Origin: Firmicutes bacterium ADurb.Bin248 | GTDB taxonomy: Bacteria > Bacillota > Clostridia > Christensenellales > CAG-138 | Assembly (NCBI GenBank): GCA_002069725.1 | Contig: MWBW01000011.1 | Span: 1-58,235 of the forward strand | Length of the DNA: 58,235 nucleotides | Direction: 5' to 3' | Shown here: one piece after another, positions 40,743 through 47,978 of the stretch | Numbering within the stretch: the stretch's first letter is position 1 | Layout of the letters: each line of letters opens with the position of its first letter | Position numbers and translations under genes: made by a program | The notes under the pieces: generated by a model | Database searches by the model: none | What the model saw: only the letters and a program-made list of their open reading frames with translations | Told to the model about the DNA's origin: nothing

Positions 40743-41219
40743 TTACAGGATCTTTTCCCCTATTTTATAGCCGTTTCCGCCGTATACCTCGCCGGAGAAC
40801 GAGTAGCCCAGTTTGCGCCAAAAGTCAGGGACAGGCGTGGTCAGATAGGCTTGTAACGCACCGCTGCGATGCATGGCCTGCTCTACAACCGCCACAAGTT
40901 GCCGGGCCATTGCGCGCTTGCGATATGCTGGCGCGACATACAGTTCCCGTATAAATCCCCAGCCTTCGCGCTTGTTCCAGTCGCTTTCGGAAGAATCAAT
41001 CTGCGCGATGACAAATCCCGCGTACTCGTTATCGGTGCGGCCGAGGAACGCCCAGAATCTTGGCGTGGCAACGCTGTCGGCGATGAGTTTCACGATCTTC
41101 GGCACATACGGCGTCATATCGCCCGCGCCGATCTCGGGGAAATACGCGCTCATTAACCGCGTCAGTTGTGCGCACTGCTTTGCTACTGTGGGATCGAAAC
41201 GCTCAATTGTGATATGCAT
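40743..41219 (-). CDS. GNAT N-acetyltransferase behind an attenuator
   Basis: The 158-residue protein is a single GNAT domain: a beta-alpha opening MHITIERFDPTVAKQC, the FIRELYVAPAYRKRAMARQLV acetyl-CoA region near residues 95-115 and a C-terminal DFWRKLGYSFSGEVY. AAAGGAGCG precedes the ATG. Its base composition is visibly less GC-rich than its neighbours, suggesting transfer. The transcript from the promoter at 41402-41430 first carries a 21-codon leader frame, then a terminator hairpin, then this gene. That design is typical for ribosome-sensing attenuation of resistance genes. The acetylated substrate is unknown. Confidence 0.88.
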   Translation of the reverse strand: MHITIERFDPTVAKQCAQLTRLMSAYFPEIGAGDMTPYVPKIVKLIADSVATPRFWAFLGRTDNEYAGFVIAQIDSSESDWNKREGWGFIRELYVAPAYRKRAMARQLVAVVEQAMHRSGALQAYLTTPVPDFWRKLGYSFSGEVYGGNGYKIGEKIL

Positions 41220-41248
41220 CGAATACGCTCCTTTGTTTATTCGCACAC

Positions 41249-41278
41249 AAAAGCGCCGCCGGCCATCGGCCGGCGGCG
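41249..41278 (-). terminator. Attenuator hairpin before the GNAT gene
   Basis: CGCCGCCGGCC (41254-41264) pairs perfectly with GGCCGGCGGCG (41268-41278); on the minus strand the stem is followed by CTTTTG. It lies between the leader frame and the GNAT start, and there is no other gene between promoter and hairpin that it could close. Confidence 0.75.
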
Positions 41279-41293
41279 TAATCCCAAAACGTT

Positions 41294-41359
41294 TCAATAG
41301 TCCGATGAAACGGTGAGCATAGCAACGCTTGGCACGATCGGCCGCTGTAATATCGTCAT
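41294..41359 (-). CDS. Leader peptide of the GNAT gene (21 residues)
   Basis: A short frame begins with ATG at 41359, preceded by GAGGTGAGCGAT as ribosome binding site, and reads MTILQRPIVPSVAMLTVSSD plus Tyr and a stop. It starts about 35 bases after the predicted transcription start and ends 16 bases before the terminator hairpin. Codons 5-8 contain GCGGCC, which can pair with the GGCC of the hairpin, so ribosome stalling there could change folding. A role in attenuation is inferred from layout; the peptide sequence matches nothing I recognise. Confidence 0.6.
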   Translation of the reverse strand: MTILQRPIVPSVAMLTVSSDY

Positions 41360-41401
41360 ATCGCTCACCTCGATTCTTCGGCTTAATTTATATACGGGTA
41401 T

Positions 41402-41430
41402 ATTATAGCTTATTTTTATCGCGCTGTTAA
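41402..41430 (-). promoter_or_regulatory. Promoter of the leader-GNAT transcript
   Basis: On the minus strand TTAACA (41425-41430), 17 bases, TATAAT (41402-41407). Its -35 is 35 bases from that of the divergent thiT promoter. Confidence 0.85.
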
Positions 41431-41465
41431 GCAAAATTCTTATAAATGGGCAGCAGCGCGTCGCG

Positions 41466-41494
41466 TTGACAATACGCCGCGGCAATGATACGAT
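41466..41494 (+). promoter_or_regulatory. Promoter of the thiT transcript
   Basis: TTGACA (41466-41471), 17 bases, TACGAT (41489-41494), followed by the TPP riboswitch about 20 bases on. Confidence 0.8.
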
Positions 41495-41514
41495 AAGCGC
41501 GAACGGAATACCGC

Positions 41515-41597
41515 CCGCTGGGGGAGCCGACGCAATCGCGATCGCGCTGAGAGATACCCTTGGAACCTGTCCGGGTAATGCCGACGAAGGGAAGCGG
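41515..41597 (+). ncRNA. TPP riboswitch (THI element)
   Basis: The conserved blocks CTGAGAGATACCC, TTGGAACCTGTCC, GGGTAATGCCGACG and AAGGGA occur in the right order, closed by P1 CCGCT (41515-41519) with AGCGG (41593-41597). It binds thiamine pyrophosphate and here precedes a terminator hairpin and thiT, so high TPP should stop transcription. Confidence 0.95.
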
Positions 41598-41640
41598 AGG
41601 ACAAATACAAGCGGACGCACGGAATACCGGCTTTCGAATG

Positions 41641-41665
41641 TCCCCGCAGACGCGCGGGGATTTTT
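41641..41665 (+). terminator. Expression-platform terminator of the TPP riboswitch
   Basis: TCCCCGC pairs with GCGGGGA and is followed by five T residues (TTTTTG), 20 bases before the thiT start. Confidence 0.88.
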
Positions 41666-41684
41666 GTTCGGAAGGGAGATTTAT

Positions 41685-42371
41685 ATGAAATTCGTGCTGT
41701 TCGAAAAGCTCGCGGAGCTGACGCCTGCGGAATGGGCCATGCTCGCGGCCGCGCTTCTGCTCGCCGCCGCGCTCGCGTATGTTCTCGTCCGCCTCGCCAG
41801 AAAGCGCCGCGAGGAAACGCCCGGCCGCCGCATACCCGCGCGCGTGCTCGCGCAGGGCGCGCTGTGCCTCGCCATCGCGTTCGTATTGAGCTATTTTAAG
41901 CCCTTAAAGTCCCTCTACATGCTGCTGGGCCTAGGGACCCTGGGCGGCTCCGTCACGCTGTGCTCCATGCTGCCCGTGGTGCTCTTCGGCTACCTGTACG
42001 GCCCGGCCTACGGCTTCACCGCGGCGTTCGCCTACAGCCTTTTACAGATCGCGCAGGGCCCGTACGTCGTGCATCCGGTTCAGTTCGCGCTCGACTACCT
42101 GTTCGCCTTCACGGCGCTGGGGCTCGGCTCGCTGTTTCCAAAGAATTTGCCGCTCGGCATGGCGGTTTCCGGACTCGCGCGCGTGGCGTGCAGCGTGATT
42201 TCCGGCGTGGTGTTCTTCGCCGAATACGCGGCGGAAGCGGGCTATCAAAGCGCGCTTTGGTATTCCCTCGCCTACAACGGCTCGACCGTCGGCGTGGAAA
42301 CCGCGCTGTGCGTGCTCGTCGCGCTGCTGCCGCCGGTAAAGCGGGCGATCGGGCAGATCAAAAGGACGTAA
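41685..42371 (+). CDS. thiT: Energy-coupled thiamine transporter ThiT
   Basis: ThiT is the substrate-binding membrane (S) component of an ECF thiamine importer. The 228-residue protein has a hydrophobic N-terminal extension, then about six membrane helices, with LGGSVTLCSMLPVVLFGYLYGPAYGF, VHPVQFALDYLFAF and WYSLAYNGSTVGVE characteristic of the family. GAAGGGAG precedes the ATG. The TPP riboswitch upstream supports the substrate. ECF ATPases and the T component are not in the window. A terminator follows at 42384-42408. Confidence 0.94.
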   Translation: MKFVLFEKLAELTPAEWAMLAAALLLAAALAYVLVRLARKRREETPGRRIPARVLAQGALCLAIAFVLSYFKPLKSLYMLLGLGTLGGSVTLCSMLPVVLFGYLYGPAYGFTAAFAYSLLQIAQGPYVVHPVQFALDYLFAFTALGLGSLFPKNLPLGMAVSGLARVACSVISGVVFFAEYAAEAGYQSALWYSLAYNGSTVGVETALCVLVALLPPVKRAIGQIKRT

Positions 42372-42383
42372 CCCGTAGCGGAG

Positions 42384-42408
42384 AAAGCCGGCATGGACCG
42401 GCTTTTTT
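42384..42408 (+). terminator. Terminator after thiT
   Basis: 8-bp stem AAAGCCGG/CCGGCTTT with a 6-base loop ending in six T residues. Confidence 0.9.
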
Positions 42409-42432
42409 CGTATTTGGACATAGAAAATTCAC

Positions 42433-42461
42433 TCGCCAGAGCGCGCTTTGAGCGATATAAT
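42433..42461 (+). promoter_or_regulatory. Promoter of the M23 gene, start codon at about +1
   Basis: TCGCCA (42433-42438), 17 bases, TATAAT (42456-42461). The first ATG of the gene begins at 42469, 8 bases after the -10 box, so the mRNA would have practically no leader. Confidence 0.65.
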
Positions 42462-42468
42462 CTATGCT

Positions 42469-43656
42469 ATGAGGAAAGAGACCGCGCACATCCCCGAGGA
42501 GGCGCTGCGCCTGGAGCGGGAGGAGCGGCACCGCAAGGGGCTGCGCCGCACGCTGCTTTTCGCGCTCGCGCTGCTCGCCGCGGGCGGAATCGCCTTCGCA
42601 TACGTCGCGCGCGGCGCGGCCTTCGTGCCCGCGTGGGCGCTCGCCACGCCGGAGCCCGCGCCGACGCCGGGGACCACGTCCTCTCCCTCCCCGACCCGGG
42701 AAGCCGTCGCCCCCGCGTCGCCCGCGCCTGCCGAAACGGCGCTGTTTTGCCCGACGGCGATCTACGTCGACGGCGCGCTCGCGGGCGTGGTCGCGAGCCG
42801 CGAGGCCGCGCAGGCGCTCATCTTCGACGCGTGCGCGTATTTCGAGCGCAAGGCGGAAGGCATCGGCGTGCCGGACACGACGCTCGAAAGCGAAGTCGAA
42901 TACCGCGACGCGACGGACGGGGAGGCCGCGGCGATTTCGACCTACGAAGCGCTGTTCGCCCTGCTTACGGGCAAGGATACGCCGCTCACGGTTGTGACGA
43001 CGCTGACCACGGAAAGCTTCGCGGATGTTCCATGTGAAACATCTTCGGATACGACGAAGTATCTGATCAAGGGTACGCGGCTCATCGCGCGCATGGGGCG
43101 AAACGGCAGCGTGCACAGCGTAACGGTCGCGCGCTTCGTCAACGGCGCGCCGGACGGCAAACCGGAAACGGTTGAGGCGGCCGCCGTCGAGCCCGTCGAC
43201 GCGGAAATTCTCGAGGGGACGCAACGGGTTGATCCGGACGCCGTGCCCGGCAGGAGCGAAGGGCAAAAAGGGCCGGATGCCGGGGAGCTGACGTTCATAA
43301 GCCCGATCGAGGGCGGGAAGATTTCGCTGAACTTCGGACAGCATGAGGGCGTGCTGCACCTCGGGCTGGATTACAAGGTTGAGGGGGGGGACGCCGTGCG
43401 CGCCTCCTGCACGGGAACCGTGGTTTGCGTCATGGAGCGCGGCGGCTACGGGCTGGTGATCGAAATCGACCACGGGAACGGCTTTGTCACGCGCTACGCG
43501 CATCTTCAGGGCGCGTCGGTCGCGCCCGGACAGGCCGTCGCTCAGGGGGAGGAGATCGGCAAGGCGGGCAGTTCCGGCAACTGCGAGGGCCCGGTGCTGC
43601 ACTTTGAACTGAGAATCGACGGCATCGCCTACAATCCGCGTTTTTACCTCGATTAG
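42469..43656 (+). CDS. Membrane-anchored M23 (LytM) protein with G5-like domain, SpoIIQ-like
   Basis: The 395-residue protein has one N-terminal membrane helix (about 27-47), a Pro/Ala/Thr-rich linker, a G5-like region (TTESFADVPCETS to ARFVNG, about residues 180-230) and a C-terminal LytM domain. In the latter HLGLD (His297, Asp301), YAHLQ (His345) and LHFE (His378) are present, but the first His of the usual HxH is Val376 (GPVLHFE). A catalytic residue is thus missing, as in degenerate LytM proteins. It lies two genes before murA; spoIIQ lies near murA in Bacillus, so a SpoIIQ-like role is possible but unproven. A parS site is embedded at 43026-43041. No ribosome binding site precedes the ATG. 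Confidence 0.8.
   Translation: MRKETAHIPEEALRLEREERHRKGLRRTLLFALALLAAGGIAFAYVARGAAFVPAWALATPEPAPTPGTTSSPSPTREAVAPASPAPAETALFCPTAIYVDGALAGVVASREAAQALIFDACAYFERKAEGIGVPDTTLESEVEYRDATDGEAAAISTYEALFALLTGKDTPLTVVTTLTTESFADVPCETSSDTTKYLIKGTRLIARMGRNGSVHSVTVARFVNGAPDGKPETVEAAAVEPVDAEILEGTQRVDPDAVPGRSEGQKGPDAGELTFISPIEGGKISLNFGQHEGVLHLGLDYKVEGGDAVRASCTGTVVCVMERGGYGLVIEIDHGNGFVTRYAHLQGASVAPGQAVAQGEEIGKAGSSGNCEGPVLHFELRIDGIAYNPRFYLD
43026..43041. promoter_or_regulatory. parS site inside the M23 gene
   Basis: TGTTCCATGTGAAACA differs from the Bacillus parS consensus TGTTNCACGTGAAACA at one base. In frame it encodes VPCET with codons rare in this GC-rich gene (TGT, ACA), which fits selection on the DNA site. 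Confidence 0.8.
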
Positions 43657-43664
43657 CGCCGCGC

Positions 43665-43693
43665 TTGCCAAGACGCGCGCGAGGTGTTAAGAT
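43665..43693 (+). promoter_or_regulatory. Promoter of fmdB-murA
   Basis: TTGCCA (43665-43670), 17 bases, TAAGAT (43688-43693), between the M23 stop and the small zinc-ribbon gene. Confidence 0.7.
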
Positions 43694-43724
43694 ACTAAGG
43701 CTGACGATAAGGGAGGCCAGGGAC

Positions 43725-43928
43725 ATGCCTTTTTTGAAATTCCGCTGCAGGAAGTGCGGCAAAGTGTTCGACGAGCTCGTGGCGCTCTCGCGGCTCGGGG
43801 AGGTCAAGTGCCCCGACTGCGCGGGCGAGGCGGAGCGCGCCTACGAGGGCAAGTGCGCGGGCGGGAAGTCCGGCTGCGGCGAGGGCTGCGGCGGATCCTG
43901 CGGCTCCTGTTCGAGCTGCGGACACTGA
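43725..43928 (+). CDS. FmdB-type zinc ribbon protein
   Basis: The 67-residue protein begins MPFLKFRCRKCGKVFDELV with CxxC, then CPDC, forming one zinc ribbon of the FmdB/putative regulatory family. The tail is rich in Cys and Gly (SGCGEGCGGSCGSCSSCGH), as is common in clostridial members. The function is unknown. GGGAGG precedes the ATG. murA starts 13 bases after its stop. Confidence 0.87.
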   Translation: MPFLKFRCRKCGKVFDELVALSRLGEVKCPDCAGEAERAYEGKCAGGKSGCGEGCGGSCGSCSSCGH

Positions 43929-43941
43929 GCCGGGATACGAT

Positions 43942-45210
43942 ATGGCCTATTACATCATCAACGGCGGCAACAGGCTCGAGGGCAGCGTGACCGTGAGCGG
44001 CGCGAAGAACGCGGCGCTCGCGATCATTCCCGCGGCGATACTCGCGGGCGAGAGCTGCAGGCTCGAAAACCTGCCGCGCATCGAAGACGTGAACATGCTC
44101 GAGCACATACTGCTCAAAATCGGCGCGAGCGTGGAATCCACGGCGGACGGCGGCATGCGCATCGACCCGCGCGGCATCAGCAACTACCATGTCACCTTCG
44201 ACATGGTGTCGAAAATGCGCGCGTCATACTATCTGCTCGGCGCGCTGCTCGGCCGCTACGGCCACGCGGAAATCGCGCTGCCAGGCGGCTGCGCCATCGG
44301 CCAGCGTCCCATAGACCAGCACATCAAGGGCCTTCGCGCGCTGGGCGCGGAGGTTTCCATAGAGCACGGCATCGTAAAAGCCAAGGCGCGCGAGCTCGTC
44401 GGCGCGGACATCTACCTCGACATGGCGAGCGTGGGCGCGACCATCAACATCATGCTCGCGGCCGTCGCCGCGCGCGGGCAGACCATCATCTCCAACGCGG
44501 CCAAGGAGCCGCACGTCGTGGACACGGCCAACTTCCTCAACATGATGGGCGCGCAAGTCAAGGGCGCGGGCACGGACATCATCCGCGTCAACGGCGGCAT
44601 GCGCCTGCACGGCTGCACCTATGCGATCATCCCGGACCAGATCGAGGCCGGCACCTACATGATCGCCGCGGCGGCGACGCGCGGGGACGTGGTTTTGAAC
44701 AACATCATACCGACCCACCTCGAGGCGATCTCGGCCAAGCTCATGGAGAGCGGCGTGACTGTGTTCGAGGGGGACGACGGGCGCGAATTTTATATGCGCG
44801 TGAGCTGCGACAACCGCCCGCGCGCCGTGAACATCAAGACGCTGCCCTACCCCGGCTTCCCCACCGACCTGCAGCAGCCCATGATGGCCATGCTCGCCAA
44901 GGCCGACGGCAACAGCTACATCGTCGAGAACATCTTCGAGTCGCGCTTCAACCACGTGAGCGAGCTGCAGAGGATGGGCGCGAACATCAACGTCAACGGC
45001 CGCACCGCCACCGTCGAGGGTACCAAATCCCTCGCGGGCGCACCGCTTTACGCGAGCGATCTGCGCGCGGGCGCGGCGCTGATCGTGGCCGCCCTTTCGG
45101 CGGACGGGCGCAGCGAGGTGCACAACGTGGAATACATCGACCGCGGCTACGAGTATCTTGAGGAAAAGCTGCGCGCGCTCGGCGCGGACATCACGAGGGT
45201 GGAGGAATAA
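43942..45210 (+). CDS. murA: UDP-N-acetylglucosamine 1-carboxyvinyltransferase
   Basis: MurA performs the first committed step of peptidoglycan synthesis, joining enolpyruvate to UDP-GlcNAc. The 422-residue protein has the Lys-Asn pair in SGAKNAALAIIPA (22-23), RPIDQHIKGL and the active-site loop GGCAIGQRP with Cys117, so it should be fosfomycin-sensitive by that residue. Length is normal. It follows the zinc-ribbon gene in one transcription unit. Confidence 0.97.
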   Translation: MAYYIINGGNRLEGSVTVSGAKNAALAIIPAAILAGESCRLENLPRIEDVNMLEHILLKIGASVESTADGGMRIDPRGISNYHVTFDMVSKMRASYYLLGALLGRYGHAEIALPGGCAIGQRPIDQHIKGLRALGAEVSIEHGIVKAKARELVGADIYLDMASVGATINIMLAAVAARGQTIISNAAKEPHVVDTANFLNMMGAQVKGAGTDIIRVNGGMRLHGCTYAIIPDQIEAGTYMIAAAATRGDVVLNNIIPTHLEAISAKLMESGVTVFEGDDGREFYMRVSCDNRPRAVNIKTLPYPGFPTDLQQPMMAMLAKADGNSYIVENIFESRFNHVSELQRMGANINVNGRTATVEGTKSLAGAPLYASDLRAGAALIVAALSADGRSEVHNVEYIDRGYEYLEEKLRALGADITRVEE

Positions 45211-45265
45211 ATCCGGTTTTTCTTTCTTCCCTTTTCCAGCTAAGCCTTTCGGATCCGGGTGCGCC

Positions 45266-45682
45266 ATGACTTTTTATGAAATCACAAACGAAGACAGGGA
45301 GCTGGTCCTGCTTGCGCTGGATAAGCTCTCTTTGACTTTTGACGACGGCGTCTACCGCCATACGGTCGGCGCGGGGCTTCGCTGCAAAAACGGGCGCGTT
45401 TATACCGGCGTCAATTGCGACGGGATACACGGTTCGTGCGCGGAATACATCGCGATCGGTCTCGCCGTTTCTTCCGGCGAGCGGGAATTTGAAACCATCG
45501 TCGCGGTGCATGAGCTCGCCGTCAACAGCGTGGTGCCGCCCTGCGGGAACTGCCGCCAGATGTTGTTCGAATACGCGCCGGAGATCAAGGTCATCCTGAA
45601 CGACGATCAGGGCAGGCTCGTCAAGGTGGGCGTCAAGGATTTGCTGCCGTTCGCATGGCGGCCGGTTATCGTGGGGCAATGA
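45266..45682 (+). CDS. Cytidine deaminase-like zinc enzyme
   Basis: The 138-residue protein is a cytidine deaminase fold enzyme with the zinc motifs HGSCAEYIAIG (Cys-Ala-Glu) near residue 58 and PPCGNCRQML near residue 92. It could be a cytidine/deoxycytidine deaminase (Cdd) or a blasticidin-S-deaminase-like relative; the HGSCAE form is found in both. The ATG at 45266 has only a weak GGATCCGGG site. It is 55 bases after murA. Confidence 0.85.
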   Translation: MTFYEITNEDRELVLLALDKLSLTFDDGVYRHTVGAGLRCKNGRVYTGVNCDGIHGSCAEYIAIGLAVSSGEREFETIVAVHELAVNSVVPPCGNCRQMLFEYAPEIKVILNDDQGRLVKVGVKDLLPFAWRPVIVGQ

Positions 45683-45739
45683 GCTCCGCTTTCGCTTTAT
45701 GGCAATCACATCGCGCGCGGCGCGGGAAACGGAGCGAGC

Positions 45740-46192
45740 ATGGAAATCCTGTCCGTCAGGGAAACCCCCGAACGCGCCCGCGAATTCATTTCCTACTTCC
45801 AGAAGCGCTGGGCGAGCGAAAAAAGCAGGCCGGTCTATGAGGACTGCATCCTTAGTTGCCTCGATTCACCCTCTCCGCTGCCGCAGTGGTATCTGCTGAC
45901 GGACGGGAATAAAATCGCCGGCGGCGCCGGGCTTATCCCCAACGATTTTATCAGCCGCATGGACCTCTGGCCCTGGCTGTGCGCGCTGTATGTCGAACAG
46001 GACTGCCGCGGGCACGGATACGGCTCGCTCCTCATCGCGCGCGCCAAAGACGACGCGGGAAAAGCGGGCTTCGGGCATCTCTACCTGTGCACGGATCACG
46101 TCGGGTATTACGAAAGGTACGGCTTCGAGTTTCTGGCGACAGGCTATCACCCGTGGGGAGAAAATTCAAGGATCTATCGGGCGAAAATATAA
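45740..46192 (+). CDS. GNAT N-acetyltransferase
   Basis: The 150-residue single-domain GNAT has the acetyl-CoA loop EQDCRGHGYGSLLIARA near residue 95 and a C-terminal YYERYGFEFLATGYHPWGENSRIY. ACGGAGCG precedes the ATG. It ends the murA-side plus-strand run and converges with parB; a bidirectional terminator (46268-46293) separates them. Substrate unknown. Confidence 0.85.
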   Translation: MEILSVRETPERAREFISYFQKRWASEKSRPVYEDCILSCLDSPSPLPQWYLLTDGNKIAGGAGLIPNDFISRMDLWPWLCALYVEQDCRGHGYGSLLIARAKDDAGKAGFGHLYLCTDHVGYYERYGFEFLATGYHPWGENSRIYRAKI

Positions 46193-46267
46193 CGTCTTTG
46201 CGGTATTTCCTTGGAAATACGCGGCGTTTGTGCGCGAAATTGCGGAAATATCCGCTTGTGAGAGCAC

Positions 46268-46293
46268 AAAAGAGCGGCGCGCGCCGCTCTTTT
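46268..46293. terminator. Bidirectional terminator between GNAT and parB
   Basis: AAAAGAGCGGCGC/GCGCCGCTCTTTT is a perfect palindrome with A-run and T-run on opposite sides, placed between convergent genes. Confidence 0.93.
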
Positions 46294-46316
46294 TTAGCCG
46301 TTCGGCCGGTTTTGAT

Positions 46317-47192
46317 TCATTTTTCTTCATCCTGCATCAGCGCGCTGTAGAGCCATTCGAGCGCGTCCCTGCTGTAATACTCGATGGTGAGTTTGCCGCG
46401 CTTTTCCGTGCCTTCGATCGCGACCTTCGTGCCGAGCTTCTCGCGGAGCCTTTCCTGCGCCTCGAACATATCCGGCGTCTGCCGCACGCGCTTTTTGATC
46501 GGCTCCTGCGGCACGCCGGGCGCTTCCTTTACGTTGAGCGCGGCGACCTTATGCTCCACGTCGCGCACGGACCAGCCGTAGCGCGCCGCGTCGAACGCGA
46601 GGCAGCGCAGCTTCGCCTCGTCCCTGATGCCCGCGACGGCGCGCGCGTGGCCGGAGGAAAGCTCGCCTTCGCGCACAAGCCTCTGCACATCCTCCGGCAG
46701 GTTCAGGAGGCGCAGCGAATTCGCGATGACCGGGCGGGACTTGCCCAAACGCTGGGAGACCTCCTCCTGCGTGAGGTCGTGCTGCTGCATCAGAAAGCGA
46801 ATGGCGGCCGCCTCCTCCATGGGGTTGAGGTTCTCGCGCTGCAGGTTCTCGACGAGCGCCACCTCGTGCACTTCAGCGTCGTCGAACTCCTTGATGATGA
46901 CCGGCACGTGCGACAGCCCCGCGAGGCGCGCCGCGCGATAGCGCCGCTCTCCCGCGACGATGCTGTACCGCTCGCCGAGCTTCCTTACGATGATCGGCTG
47001 CACCATGCCGTGCCGCGCTATGCTCGAGGCGAGCTCACGCAAACGCTCCTCGTCGAAGTTCTTTCTGGGCTGGTCGACGTTCGTGTCGATCAGGTAGATG
47101 TCCGCCTGGATCACGCCCTCGGGCGGCGCCGCGGTATAGTCGCCCAGCAGCGCGTCGAGACCCCTGCCGAGGCCCTTCTTGTTCACGGCCAT
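46317..47192 (-). CDS. parB: Chromosome-partitioning protein ParB (Spo0J)
   Basis: ParB loads at parS as a CTP-dependent clamp and recruits SMC. The 291-residue protein begins NKKGLGRGLDALLGDY and has NVDQPRKNFDEERL, GERRYRAARLAGL (CTP site), and a recognition helix GKSRPVIANSLRLL with later SSGHARAV. Arg and Gly at these places are the ParB-specific residues, in contrast with Noc at 12563-13402. Its ATG overlaps the parA stop (TAATG). Confidence 0.97.
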   Translation of the reverse strand: MAVNKKGLGRGLDALLGDYTAAPPEGVIQADIYLIDTNVDQPRKNFDEERLRELASSIARHGMVQPIIVRKLGERYSIVAGERRYRAARLAGLSHVPVIIKEFDDAEVHEVALVENLQRENLNPMEEAAAIRFLMQQHDLTQEEVSQRLGKSRPVIANSLRLLNLPEDVQRLVREGELSSGHARAVAGIRDEAKLRCLAFDAARYGWSVRDVEHKVAALNVKEAPGVPQEPIKKRVRQTPDMFEAQERLREKLGTKVAIEGTEKRGKLTIEYYSRDALEWLYSALMQDEEK

Positions 47193-47965
47193 TATGCGCT
47201 CCCCCCGCTGTTCCCGATCACCTCGTCGGCGAGCGCGGCGTATGCCTTCGCGCCCACGCAACGCGGATCGTACTGGTTGATGGGCAGCCCGAAGCTCGGC
47301 GCCTCGCCCAGGCGGATCGAGCGCGGGATGATGGTCCGGTATACCTTGTTCTTGAAGAATTTCTTGACCTCCATGACGACCTGCTCGGATAGGTTCGTGC
47401 GCGCGTCGAACATGGTGAGCACCACGCCCTCCACGTCGAGCCCGGGGTTCAGGTGCGTGCGCACGAGCTTAACGGTGTTCATCAAGTCGGAAAGCCCTTC
47501 GAGCGCGTAATATTCGCACTGTATGGGCGCGAGCAGCGTATCCGCCGCGGTCAGGGCGTTGATGGTCAGCAGCCCCAGCGAGGGCGGGCAGTCGATGAAA
47601 ATGAAATCGAAATCCTTGCGAACCAGCTCAAGCGCGCGCTTTAGCACCGTTTCGCGCGCGAGCACGCTCACGAGCTCGACCTCGGCTCCCGAAAGCTCCT
47701 TGCGCGAGCCTATGAGCATCAGGTTTTCCGCGACCGTCGGCACGATCGCCTCCTTCGCGCTCACGCCGTTGATGAGCACGTCGTATACGCTGTGCTCCGG
47801 CGCGTCCTTGTCGACGCCCACACCCGTGGTCGAGTTGCCCTGAGGGTCGATGTCCACGCAGAGCACGCGCTTGCCCTTCGCCGCGATGCACGCGGAGAGG
47901 TTCACGGTCGTCGTCGTCTTTCCGACGCCGCCCTTCTGGTTGGCGACGGCGATCACCTTTGCCAT
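47192..47965 (-). CDS. parA: Chromosome-partitioning ATPase ParA (Soj)
   Basis: The 257-residue ParA/MinD-family ATPase has the deviant Walker A KGGVGKTTTTVNL at residues 11-23, DIDPQGNSTTG, and IDCPPSLGLLTINAL. It works with ParB on origin segregation and, in Bacillus, regulates DnaA. The start follows GGAGG. It overlaps parB by one base and follows a GNAT gene with a 13-base gap. Confidence 0.97.
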   Translation of the reverse strand: MAKVIAVANQKGGVGKTTTTVNLSACIAAKGKRVLCVDIDPQGNSTTGVGVDKDAPEHSVYDVLINGVSAKEAIVPTVAENLMLIGSRKELSGAEVELVSVLARETVLKRALELVRKDFDFIFIDCPPSLGLLTINALTAADTLLAPIQCEYYALEGLSDLMNTVKLVRTHLNPGLDVEGVVLTMFDARTNLSEQVVMEVKKFFKNKVYRTIIPRSIRLGEAPSFGLPINQYDPRCVGAKAYAALADEVIGNSGGSA

Positions 47966-47978
47966 GCTTTCCTCCGTA

